DNA from: TOLSYN sp963849065
GTDB lineage: Bacteria; Acidobacteriota; Terriglobia; Terriglobales; Acidobacteriaceae
Assembly: GCA_963849065.1 (NCBI GenBank)
Contig: CAWKFM010000005.1
Span: 62,001 to 126,000 of the forward strand
DNA length: 64,000 nt
Direction: 5' to 3'
Each line of letters opens with the position of its first letter. The first letter of the stretch is position 1. A program made the translations under genes and the position numbers. The notes under the pieces are model-generated. The model did no database searches. It was not told the DNA's origin and worked only from the letters and a program-made list of their open reading frames with translations. Shown piece by piece: positions 52,757-61,137 of this stretch.

Positions 52757-54595
52757 GTGCGCTGGCGGGCGCGCACGGCCACCGGCGGCGATCCGCTCTC
52801 CCAGGATCGGGTAAGCTCCGCGCGGCTGGATCAAACCCAGCTACGTCAGCAATTGGCCTCGGCCCTTGACCTGCCTGAAATTGTCGCCGACCTGCTGGTA
52901 GCGCGCGGCATCGCCTCGGTGGAAGAAGCCCACCGCTTTCTTCATCCCTCGTTCGATCAACTGCACTCACCCATGGAAATGCTGGGGATGCGCCCTGCCG
53001 TGGAACGGCTGGAGCGCGCCATCGCGCAGCGCGAGCCGATCCTGATCTACGGCGACTACGACGTGGACGGCACCATGGCGACGGTGATTCTGAAGACAGT
53101 GATCGAGCTGCTCGGCGGGCGCTGCGAATTCCACGTGCCGCACCGTCTGCTGGAGGGCTACGGCATGCGCGACGAGGTGATCGAACGCGCCGCCGCCAAC
53201 GGCATCCGGCTCATCATCAGCGTGGACACCGGCATCCGCGCCTTTGCCGCCGCCGAAACCGCCGAGCGCTCGGGCGTGGACCTGATCGTCACCGATCATC
53301 ATTTGGTTGCCAATAACGCGGAGCAGAGCGGAGCCGTTCCGCGCGCGCTGGCCGTGCTCAATCCCAGCCAGCCCGGCTGCCCGTATCCCTGCAAACTTCT
53401 GTGTGGCGCGGGAGTGGCCTTCAAGCTGGCGCAGGCAATGCTGGAGCGCTCCGGACGGGCGCGGCTGGTGCCGTCGTTCTTGAAAATCGTCGCGATTGCG
53501 ACCATCGCCGACTCGGTGCCGCTGCTGGGCGAGAATCGGGCGATGGTGGCGCTGGGACTGCAAGGCCTGAGTCGCGTAACAAATCCCGGCCTGGAGGCGC
53601 TGCTGGAAGCCTGCGAACTGGGCACTTCGGCCTCGCAGGCGCGCCGGGCGCCCAGTGCCATCGAGGTTGCCTTCCGCATCGCGCCGCGCATTAATGCTGC
53701 CGGACGCATGGACGTGGCTAAAGATGTGGTGGAGCTGTTCACTGTAAAAGACGGCGCGCGGGCGCGGGAGCTGGCCGCCCGGCTGAACCAGCTCAACCTG
53801 GCCCGTCAGCAGGAGGAGCAACGCATCTCGGAGGCCGTGCTGCGCCAGGTGGAGCAGAGTGCGGAGCTGCGCGATGCCCACTGCCTGGTGGTGGAAGGTG
53901 AGGGATGGCATCGCGGCGTCATCGGCATCTGCGCCTCGCGGGTGGTGGAGCGCTTCGGGCGGCCGGCGGTGGTGATTGCACGCGACGGCGACGAGGCGCA
54001 CGGCTCCGGGCGCTCGATTCCCGGCTTCCATCTGCTGGATGCGCTGGAGACCGTGCCGGAGCTCTTTCTGCGCTTCGGCGGACACGCCCACGCTGTGGGC
54101 TTTGCCATGCACGCCCAGCATGTGGGCGAGCTGCGGCGGCGCATCAATGACTATGCCCGCGCCCAGTTGGCTGACGAACCCATGCAGCCGGTGCTGGAGT
54201 ACGACGCCGAACTGGCAATGGACGAGATCACGCCGCGTTTCTGGGAGCAGTTGCGCAGCCTGCAGCCCTTCGGAATGGGCAATCCCGAGCCGGTCTTTCT
54301 GGCCCGCGCGGTGACCTTGATGGGCGAGCCCAGGGTGCTGCGCGAAAAGCATCTCAAGCTGAAAGTGTGGCGCTATGCGAGTTCGGGCGCGGGAGCCATG
54401 GCCCGTGGGATGGACGCTCTTGGCTGGCGGATGGCGCACCGCTTGGAAGCCGAGCCGCTGGCGGGCGGGACGGCGCTGGACGTGCTCTTCCGCATCGAGC
54501 AGAATACCCACAAGGACTTTGGCGGCGGACTGCAGTTGGTGCTTTCCGACTTCCGGCGGGCGCAGGCGGAAAGCGCGGCTTCGGGCGCGGGATAG
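52757..54595 (+). CDS. recJ: Single-stranded-DNA-specific exonuclease RecJ
   Basis: A 612-residue DHH-family 5'-3' exonuclease for recombination and mismatch repair. The catalytic motifs are visible: YGDYDVDGTM (D100, D102, D104), SVDTGI, TDHHLV (D180, H181, H182), the DHHA1 region SGRSIPGF and RFGGHAHAVGF. The C-terminal OB-like domain (about 480-600) is present. It begins with a GTG at 52757, two bases after the previous gene's stop. Length is normal for the family. Confidence 0.95.
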   Translation: MRWRARTATGGDPLSQDRVSSARLDQTQLRQQLASALDLPEIVADLLVARGIASVEEAHRFLHPSFDQLHSPMEMLGMRPAVERLERAIAQREPILIYGDYDVDGTMATVILKTVIELLGGRCEFHVPHRLLEGYGMRDEVIERAAANGIRLIISVDTGIRAFAAAETAERSGVDLIVTDHHLVANNAEQSGAVPRALAVLNPSQPGCPYPCKLLCGAGVAFKLAQAMLERSGRARLVPSFLKIVAIATIADSVPLLGENRAMVALGLQGLSRVTNPGLEALLEACELGTSASQARRAPSAIEVAFRIAPRINAAGRMDVAKDVVELFTVKDGARARELAARLNQLNLARQQEEQRISEAVLRQVEQSAELRDAHCLVVEGEGWHRGVIGICASRVVERFGRPAVVIARDGDEAHGSGRSIPGFHLLDALETVPELFLRFGGHAHAVGFAMHAQHVGELRRRINDYARAQLADEPMQPVLEYDAELAMDEITPRFWEQLRSLQPFGMGNPEPVFLARAVTLMGEPRVLREKHLKLKVWRYASSGAGAMARGMDALGWRMAHRLEAEPLAGGTALDVLFRIEQNTHKDFGGGLQLVLSDFRRAQAESAASGAG

Positions 54596-54699
54596 GCAGC
54601 GCAGAACGCCGCTCCAAATAGTTCAGACGGATAGGTGGCTATAGTGCCTGTTTTCGCCAACAAAGTGCCAATTGGCGTTCCAGTGATAAGCTGCTTTCC

Positions 54700-55071
54700 A
54701 TGGGCGGGTTCGTGCTGGACGTTTGGATCGAGTGGCTGATTCGGGTGCTCGTACGCTGTTACCGCGAAGTGCAGGCTCTCGGTTGGGAACGACGCGAGGC
54801 TAGAGTGGCTTCCGTTCTACCCGCGAAGGGCCACACCGCTGGCAGTCAGATCGCAGAGATTCACTACTGGTACAAGGTTGCAGACGAGCGCGTTACCGCC
54901 TGCAATCGCGAGCCATTCCTCATCGGACGCTTCATGGATGCGTACCTAGCGCAGTTTTCCGGGAACAAGACTGTGTGGGTGCGAGTGTCCCCTGCCGATT
55001 CGTCTCGCTCTGTGCTCTTCGATGGCGATAACGCGATTCGACATTGGACGTGGGAGCGACGGTCGCGGTGA
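54700..55071 (+). CDS. Hypothetical protein, DUF3592-like
   Basis: A 123-residue protein. The N-terminus is moderately hydrophobic (VLDVWIEWLIRVLVRCY). The later pattern, EIHYWYKVADERVTACN followed by VWVRVSPADSSRSVLFDGD, resembles DUF3592 (Y-x-Y...NPxxPxxSvL style). The usual flanking transmembrane helices of DUF3592 are not clear. The ATG has no strong ribosome-binding site. Coding status is likely but not certain. Confidence 0.5.
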   Translation: MGGFVLDVWIEWLIRVLVRCYREVQALGWERREARVASVLPAKGHTAGSQIAEIHYWYKVADERVTACNREPFLIGRFMDAYLAQFSGNKTVWVRVSPADSSRSVLFDGDNAIRHWTWERRSR

Positions 55072-55377
55072 CCGCGACCTCCACGAACCACCGCCAACGC
55101 CTCCGAAATGAAGGCTCTTAACGATACCGAGCCGGAAAATCGCCAAGTCACTTGCAATCCCGACGGCGGATGTGTTGCCCCGTCGTTCGGATACGTGGGC
55201 GGCTGAGAACTTGGAACGCGCTTCGCGCGGCTTCATTAGAACCCATACTAGCTTGCCAGAAGAGGCAAGCTAGTATGGGGCACCGCAACAGGTGCCCTCC
55301 GACTTCTGGCGGATGCGGTGAATTGATCATTGCGGAATGGTGCGGGAGTTGGGTGGCTCGCGTACACTGGGTGGGTA
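55072..55377. other. Intergenic stretch upstream of the lpt genes
   Basis: About 306 bases with one strong palindrome (55242-55280). The lptCA promoter must lie near its right end; TACACT at about 55363 is a possible -10 box but no good -35 was found. No gene was seen. Confidence 0.45.
55242..55284 (+). repeat. Intergenic palindromic repeat, family 1, copy 5
   Basis: CCCATACTAGCTTGCC (55242-55257) pairs perfectly with GGCAAGCTAGTATGGG (55264-55279) around AGAAGA. It is followed by GCACC, like copy 4. The stem sequence is different from copies 1-3, but the outer CCC/GGG, the A/G loop and the trailing CACC agree. Confidence 0.7.
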
Positions 55378-57681
55378 ATGCCTCTTTCCATCCCTCGTCT
55401 GCGAATCTGGTTCGCCGTGATGGCGCTGGCCGCGGTAGCCGTGGTCGGTGGCTTCTATTTCAGCGCGCGTATGGCCATGCGCGATGCGCTGCGGAACCTG
55501 CCCGGCAAGGTCGGCATCGACATTCAGCAGACCAGCGAAGGCTTCACCATGTCGAAGAGCGAGGGCGGCCGCACGCTTTTCACCATCCATGCCTCCAAGG
55601 CCACGCAGTTCAAAGAGGGCGGCCACGCCACGCTGCACAATGTGTACATCCTGGTTTACGGACGCCAGTCCGACCGCTTCGACCGAATCTCGGGCGACGA
55701 TTTCGACTATGACCAGCAGGCCGGAATGGTGGTCTCCAAGGGGCTGGTCCACATCGATCTGCAGGGCGGCCTGGCAGACAAAGCCGGGACGCCGTCGCCG
55801 GGGACGAACAATCCCATCCATGTGGCGGCCCAAGGGATGACCTTCAACCAGAAGACCGGGCTGGCCCAGAGCGATGGCCGGGTGGATTTCCAGCTGTCGC
55901 AGGCGTCCGGCACGTCGCAGGGGGCCGTCTACGATTCCAAAAACAACCAGCTTACCTTGCGCTCGGCGGTCGATATTACGACCGCAGGCAAGCAGGCTAC
56001 CCACATTCTGGCCCACTCCGGCGTCATCACCAAGGAGCCGCGCCTGGTCACCATGGCGGGCGTGCAGATGACCACCCAGAGCCGCACCATGCAAGCCGAC
56101 GAAGCCGTGGTGCATATGGCCCAGGACGATGCCGTGCAGCGGTTGAACGCCACCGGCAATGTGCGGCTAAGCGATGCCGATGGAATCCAGCTGCGCGCGC
56201 CCAAGGGCGAGTTGGAGATGGGTGCAGGGAACACGGTCGAGTCGGCGTTGTTCAGCGGAGGCGTGGACTTCGAGTCGGCCAAACAGTTGGCGTCCGGCCA
56301 CTCCGGCGAGATGCGGATGCAGTTCGTGGCCGAAGGCTCGAAACCCAAGGCGGGCGGCCGGAAGTCGCGCCTGCAGACCATCTACGCCAGCCAGGGGACG
56401 GTTCTGCGGCAGGCTCCGCGGCCCGGCAGCAAGAATCCGCAGTCGATGACCATGACCTCCGACGCCATGACCTTTGCCATGAACGAGCAGCAGGAGCTGT
56501 CCTCGGCGGAGACCATGGGACCCGGCGAGCTGACCAGCCGCTCGGCCGACCCGAAGCAGCCGGGGGATACCGTCATCGATGCCCAGCACTTCACCGCCGA
56601 CTTTGGCGAAGAGAACCATTTACAGACGCTGCACGGCATGGGCGCGGTCAAGGTTGACAGCCATACGCCGGGCGAGCCCGACAAGGTGAGCACCAGCGAC
56701 ACGCTGGTCGCCGACTTCAGCCCCACGGGCGAGATCACGCGCGCCGTGCAGGAGGGCAGTTTCCGCTATAAGGAGGCGCAAAGTTCCAAGGACGAGCCGG
56801 GCGGGCGGCGAGCCTGGGCGGCGCGCGCCACCTACACGCCGATCGATGGATCGCTGACCCTGACGGGCGATCCGCGCGTGGTCGATGGCGGCACCACTGT
56901 TGTGGCCGACAACATTCGCCTGCTGCGCGGGGAAGGCGGCAAGACCTCCGGCGAGATGTTTGCCAACGGCAACGTCAAGACCACCTACAGCGAGCTGACG
57001 CCGCAGCCCGACGGGGCGCTGCTGGCCAACTCCGATCCGGTGCATGTCACCGCCAAGGCGATGAACGCCGCCCAAGCCTCCGGGCTGGCGCACTACACCG
57101 GCGGGGCGCGGCTGTGGCAGGGCTCCAACATCGTGGAGGCGCCGTCGATCGATTTCGACCAGAAGACGCGCACTCTTCTGGCGCAGGGCGACCTCAAGCG
57201 TCCGGTCAGCAGCTTCTTTACCCAGGTGGACGCCAAAGGGAAGTCCTCAACCATGCTGGTGACGGCGCCCCGGCTGAACTATTCCGACAACGTCCGCTTG
57301 GCGCACTACTCCGGAGGGGTGACGGCGAAGAGCGAAGACGGCGTGATGACGGCAGGGAAGGCGGATGTCTTTTTGAGTCCGGCCGGCGGTGTCGGCAGCG
57401 GCGCCAAGCAGGGCATCGCCGCTCCCAGCCAACTTGACCACATTGTTGCCATTACGCACGTGCTGGTGCAGCAGCAGGATCGCCGCGTCGAGGGCGAAAA
57501 GCTGGTCTACCAGGCCTCCAGCGGAACCTATGTGATGACCGGAGGCTCGCCCATGCTGAGCGACCCGGTCAACGGTACCGTGCGGGGCGATTCGTTGACC
57601 TTCTACAACCGCGATGATAGGGTGGTCGTCGAGGGCAGTGACTCCACCCGGTCCGTCACTCACACCCACATTTCCCGCTAA
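55378..57681 (+). CDS. Fused LptC/LptA-like lipopolysaccharide transport protein
   Basis: A 767-residue periplasmic protein anchored by an N-terminal helix (RLRIWFAVMALAAVAVVGGF). The first 150 residues after the anchor resemble LptC; the long remainder consists of OstA/LptA-type beta-jellyroll repeats (GDDFDYDQQAGMVVSKGLVH, and many related blocks to the end). In E. coli LptC (about 190 residues) and LptA (about 185) are separate. This protein seems to combine them and extend the bridge. It should carry LPS or a related glycolipid from the inner membrane to LptD. Its stop overlaps lptB by one base (TAATG). The start ATG is at 55378. Confidence 0.85.
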   Translation: MPLSIPRLRIWFAVMALAAVAVVGGFYFSARMAMRDALRNLPGKVGIDIQQTSEGFTMSKSEGGRTLFTIHASKATQFKEGGHATLHNVYILVYGRQSDRFDRISGDDFDYDQQAGMVVSKGLVHIDLQGGLADKAGTPSPGTNNPIHVAAQGMTFNQKTGLAQSDGRVDFQLSQASGTSQGAVYDSKNNQLTLRSAVDITTAGKQATHILAHSGVITKEPRLVTMAGVQMTTQSRTMQADEAVVHMAQDDAVQRLNATGNVRLSDADGIQLRAPKGELEMGAGNTVESALFSGGVDFESAKQLASGHSGEMRMQFVAEGSKPKAGGRKSRLQTIYASQGTVLRQAPRPGSKNPQSMTMTSDAMTFAMNEQQELSSAETMGPGELTSRSADPKQPGDTVIDAQHFTADFGEENHLQTLHGMGAVKVDSHTPGEPDKVSTSDTLVADFSPTGEITRAVQEGSFRYKEAQSSKDEPGGRRAWAARATYTPIDGSLTLTGDPRVVDGGTTVVADNIRLLRGEGGKTSGEMFANGNVKTTYSELTPQPDGALLANSDPVHVTAKAMNAAQASGLAHYTGGARLWQGSNIVEAPSIDFDQKTRTLLAQGDLKRPVSSFFTQVDAKGKSSTMLVTAPRLNYSDNVRLAHYSGGVTAKSEDGVMTAGKADVFLSPAGGVGSGAKQGIAAPSQLDHIVAITHVLVQQQDRRVEGEKLVYQASSGTYVMTGGSPMLSDPVNGTVRGDSLTFYNRDDRVVVEGSDSTRSVTHTHISR

Positions 57682-58409
57682 TGCAGACGCTATCCACCGA
57701 AGAGATCGCCAAATCGTATCGCGGCCGCCGCGTGGTCAACGGAGTTTCGCTTACGGTGCACCAGGGCGAGGTGGTGGGTCTGCTGGGGCCGAACGGCGCC
57801 GGGAAAACCACCAGCTTCTACATGATTGTCGGCCTCATCCCGCCCGACAGCGGACGCGTCATGATCGGAAACACCGAGATCACCGACGTTCCCATGTACC
57901 TGCGCGCCCGCCAGCATGGCATCAGCTACCTTCCGCAGGAGGCGTCGGTTTTCCGCAAGCTCAGTGTGGAGGAGAACATCCTGGCGGTGCTGGAGACGCA
58001 GAGCTCCAACTGGGAGGAGCGCCAAGCCAAGATGGAGGGCCTGCTCGACCAGCTCGGCTTGGTCCACATCCGCAAGAACAAGGGCTACGCGCTGAGCGGA
58101 GGCGAACGCCGCCGGGTCGAGATCGCGCGCGCCCTGTGCATCAATCCCAGCTTCATCCTGCTCGACGAGCCCTTCAGCGGCATCGATCCCATCGCCGTGC
58201 TCGACCTGCAGAAGATCATCTTCAGCCTGAAGGACAGCGGCATCGGCGTGCTCATCACCGACCACAACGTGCGCGAAACGCTCTCGGTGGTAGACCGCGC
58301 CTACATCATCAACGAAGGCCGCATCTTCCGCACCGGAACCCCCGAGCAGCTGGGCAACGACCCCGAAGTCAAGCGCGTATACCTGGGCGAGAGCTTTACG
58401 CTGGTATAA
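57681..58409 (+). CDS. lptB: LPS export ABC transporter ATP-binding protein
   Basis: A 242-residue ABC ATPase. Walker A is GPNGAGKTTSF, the signature is LSGGERRRVEIARAL, Walker B is FILLDEPFSGID and the switch His lies in LITDHNVRETL. The sequence matches LptB closely, including YLPQEASVFRKLSVEENI. With LptF/G (elsewhere) it powers extraction of LPS from the inner membrane. It overlaps the LptCA gene by one base and lies upstream of rpoN, the order known from many proteobacteria. Confidence 0.97.
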   Translation: MQTLSTEEIAKSYRGRRVVNGVSLTVHQGEVVGLLGPNGAGKTTSFYMIVGLIPPDSGRVMIGNTEITDVPMYLRARQHGISYLPQEASVFRKLSVEENILAVLETQSSNWEERQAKMEGLLDQLGLVHIRKNKGYALSGGERRRVEIARALCINPSFILLDEPFSGIDPIAVLDLQKIIFSLKDSGIGVLITDHNVRETLSVVDRAYIINEGRIFRTGTPEQLGNDPEVKRVYLGESFTLV

Positions 58410-58552
58410 CCACAGGGGCCCGAGAGCGTTATTCCGGGACTGCGCGACAGGGCTACGTTACTTTTGTTGCATTTTGATTGCCGAACTCCGCATAGAAGCG
58501 AAATTCTAGGTTAGAATCAGCCTGTGGGATTCCTCCCCTTCGCCGTTGGTGC

Positions 58553-60169
58553 ATGGTATCGCTGTCGACAAAGCTGAATTTGAAGGTTACGCAACGCCAG
58601 ATCCTGACCCCAGGACTGGTGCAGATGGTCAGCGTGCTGGCGCTCAACAAGCTTGAGCTCCAGGACATGATCACCGAAGAGATGGTGGAAAATCCGGTTC
58701 TGGACTTGTATGAAGATCCGGTGCCGACCATCGACCAGATTGCGGCACAGGAGGAGCAGCGCGAGCGCGACAGCTCCGCCGCCACGGTCGAAGAGCCCAA
58801 GACCACCCCGGAGGAGCGCGACCCCTTCGAAGAGGTCGATTTCGGCTCCTTCTTCAACGACTATCTCGACCCCGGCTACCGCAGCAACAGCGAGCTGGAG
58901 TCGATCGAAAAGCCCTCCTTCGAGAACTTTCTCTCCAAGCCCACCACCCTCACCGACCATCTCATGTGGCAGCTCGGGGCGATGCACGTCAAAGACGACG
59001 TGCTGGCGGCGGCCGAGCTGATTATCGGCAACCTGGGCGAAGATGGCTATCTGCTGTGCACTGACGAGGAACTGATGGAGCAGGGCACCGGTTGGCTGGC
59101 CGCGCCCGATGCGGCCGCGTCGCCGGAGCTGGAGCCGGCCTCGACGGAGGGCGCGGAGACGCAGCGTCCCCAACTAGTTCCCAAGCCCGAACTGCCCTCC
59201 AAGGCGCTGTTCGGCCGCGACGCTCTGCACGAGGCTCTCGACCTGGTAAGGCAGATGGACCCGGTGGGCGTAGGCGCGCGCGATCTGCGCGAGTGCCTGA
59301 TGGCACAGCTCAAGGACCTGATGCGCGCCCACGAGGAGCACGGCGGCGAGCCCGAGATGCCGGAGCTGCTGGCCGACACCATGGAGCTCGTGGACAAGCA
59401 TCTCCACCTGCTGCAGATCCGGCAGATGCGCGAGATAGGCCGCGCCATGGGCAAGCCCCTGGAGCGGTTGGAACGCTGCGTGGCCCTCATTCGCACCCTC
59501 GACCCCAAGCCCGGGCTGCGCTACAACGTCGGCGAAACCCGGCTGATCGAGCCCGACGTAGCCATCATCAAGCAGGGCGACGAGTACCTGGTGGTGATGA
59601 ACGACGACGACCTGCCGCAGCTGCGCCTCAACCCGGGCTACCGCAAACTGCTCAGCCGCGAAGGCAATGAGAAGGACGTGCGCACCTACGTCAAGGAGCG
59701 CTACAAGAGCGCCATCCAGCTCATCAAGAACATCGAGCAGCGCAAGCAGACCATCCTCAAGGTTTGCTACGCCATCATCGGACGCCAGCGCGAGTTTCTC
59801 GACTTCGGCATCGACTTCCTCAAGCCGATGATGATCAAGGAAGTGGCCGAGGAGATCGGCGTGCATCCTTCCACCGTGAGCCGAGCCGTGGCCAGTAAAT
59901 ATGCGGTCACCCCGCAGGGCGTCTTCGAGCTGCGCTATTTCTTCAGCGAGAGCGTCAACGGTCCCGAGGGCGGCGCAACCTCGCTGCTGATCCTGAAGCG
60001 CCGGGTCAAAAAGCTGATCGAGGACGAGGACACCTCGCGCCCGCTCACCGATGAGCAGCTGACCCGCATCCTGCAGAGCCAGGGTATCCAGGTCACGCGC
60101 CGCACCGTGGCCAAATACCGCGAGGACATGAAGATTCCCTCCACCCATCAGCGCCGGGTGAAGAAGTAA
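58553..60169 (+). CDS. rpoN: RNA polymerase sigma-54 factor
   Basis: A 538-residue sigma-54. Region I starts with LNLKVTQRQILTPGLVQMV. The acidic region II (about 55-230) is long. The core-binding and helix-turn-helix regions are at 300-480 (EVAEEIGVHPSTVSRAV). The RpoN box is RRTVAKYRED from R516 on, which contacts the -24 element. It makes transcription depend on AAA+ activators. A perfect sigma-54 promoter occurs at 16078-16092. The gene lies between lptB and hpf as in E. coli. Confidence 0.97.
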   Translation: MVSLSTKLNLKVTQRQILTPGLVQMVSVLALNKLELQDMITEEMVENPVLDLYEDPVPTIDQIAAQEEQRERDSSAATVEEPKTTPEERDPFEEVDFGSFFNDYLDPGYRSNSELESIEKPSFENFLSKPTTLTDHLMWQLGAMHVKDDVLAAAELIIGNLGEDGYLLCTDEELMEQGTGWLAAPDAAASPELEPASTEGAETQRPQLVPKPELPSKALFGRDALHEALDLVRQMDPVGVGARDLRECLMAQLKDLMRAHEEHGGEPEMPELLADTMELVDKHLHLLQIRQMREIGRAMGKPLERLERCVALIRTLDPKPGLRYNVGETRLIEPDVAIIKQGDEYLVVMNDDDLPQLRLNPGYRKLLSREGNEKDVRTYVKERYKSAIQLIKNIEQRKQTILKVCYAIIGRQREFLDFGIDFLKPMMIKEVAEEIGVHPSTVSRAVASKYAVTPQGVFELRYFFSESVNGPEGGATSLLILKRRVKKLIEDEDTSRPLTDEQLTRILQSQGIQVTRRTVAKYREDMKIPSTHQRRVKK

Positions 60170-60272
60170 CACCAGCCAGCCAAGCGTTAAATTCCTTTCC
60201 AGACACTGGCAGAGCCATTCCGCATCTGATATAACCAATCGCCCACGGTAGTTTTTGTGGACCGGCGTGCAG

Positions 60273-60309
60273 GCGTCGGGTACGGGCCAACAGACGGCCC
60301 TCCGGCCGC
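60273..60309 (+). repeat. Intergenic hairpin repeat, family 2, copy 3
   Basis: GCGTCGGGTACG leads into a GGGCC-AACAGAC-GGCCC hairpin and TCCGGCCGC. The loop is identical to the copy at 8290-8333 while the stem pairs differ. A second inverted pair, CCCGG/CCGGG-type, follows it. Confidence 0.6.
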
Positions 60310-60439
60310 AGGCGCCCGGCAGACGCCGGGGTACAGCGCCCATTGTTTTTGGCCGATACGTTTTTTGCGGGCGATGGCGCTGGACAATGTGGGCATGGAG
60401 CACCAGAATGTGATGTTGGGCCAAGGAGGGGAACATCGA

Positions 60440-61033
60440 ATGATTGTGGATTACACCGGAAGGCAATTCGAAATCACTCCCAAGATTCGCAAGGAAGTGG
60501 AAGCGGGACTGGCGAAGCTTGTCAAGATTGTGGGCGACAACTGCAGCAGCAAGGTGATTCTCACCGCCGAAAAGCAGCGGCGCATCGCTGAAATCACGCT
60601 GACCCGCCGCACCAAAACGCTGGTGGGCCACGGCGAATCCACCGACGTGCTGGTGGCCATCGACGCCGCCCTGGAGCACATTGAAAAACAGGCGCTCAAG
60701 CTCAACACGCGCAAACGCGACGTGAAGCGCGCGGTCAAGCCCGCCTGGAAGCAGGAGGTTCCCGAGCCCGAGCTGGCGGTGGCCGTGGGCACTGCGGCGG
60801 TCACATCGGTTCCGGTCGTGGTGCATAAATTCCCAGCCAAGGCGAAGATGACCGAGGCGCACCTGGTCAAGAGCCAGGACTCCGTCGCCGTGCAGCCCAT
60901 GACGATCGAAGAGGCCATCAAGGAGTGCGAATTCCGCGACCGCGGCGTCTTCGTCTTCCGCGACAAAAAAGGCACGATCCGCGTCCTGCACCGCCGCCCC
61001 GACGGCAAGCTGGAGCTGATCGAAGTGCCGTAG
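60440..61033 (+). CDS. hpf: Ribosome hibernation promoting factor, long form
   Basis: A 197-residue HPF/RaiA protein. The N-terminal HPF domain starts with MIVDYTGRQFEITPKIRK and includes EVILTAEKQ-like strands and VDVLVAIDAALEHIEKQ-type helix. The C-terminal dimerisation domain is present (PMTIEEAIKECEFRDRGVFV, FRDKKGTIRVLHRRPDG), so this long form should make 100S ribosome dimers on its own. The ATG at 60440 has AAGGAGG 9-10 bases upstream; the open frame before it runs through a repeat and is not coding. It is downstream of rpoN. Confidence 0.93.
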   Translation: MIVDYTGRQFEITPKIRKEVEAGLAKLVKIVGDNCSSKVILTAEKQRRIAEITLTRRTKTLVGHGESTDVLVAIDAALEHIEKQALKLNTRKRDVKRAVKPAWKQEVPEPELAVAVGTAAVTSVPVVVHKFPAKAKMTEAHLVKSQDSVAVQPMTIEEAIKECEFRDRGVFVFRDKKGTIRVLHRRPDGKLELIEVP

Positions 61034-61137
61034 AATTTTTCCAGGAAATCAACCAGCGACAAACGCGCCGGGGAGCCATCTCCCCGGCTCCTCGTTTGCC
61101 ACTTTCTCCCAACCGCGTATGCTGCTAAATTACGCCT

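Noticed and set aside
60257..60439. N-terminal extension of hpf
   Set aside because: It runs through an intergenic hairpin repeat, while the ATG at 60440 has AAGGAGG upstream and starts exactly where the family starts.
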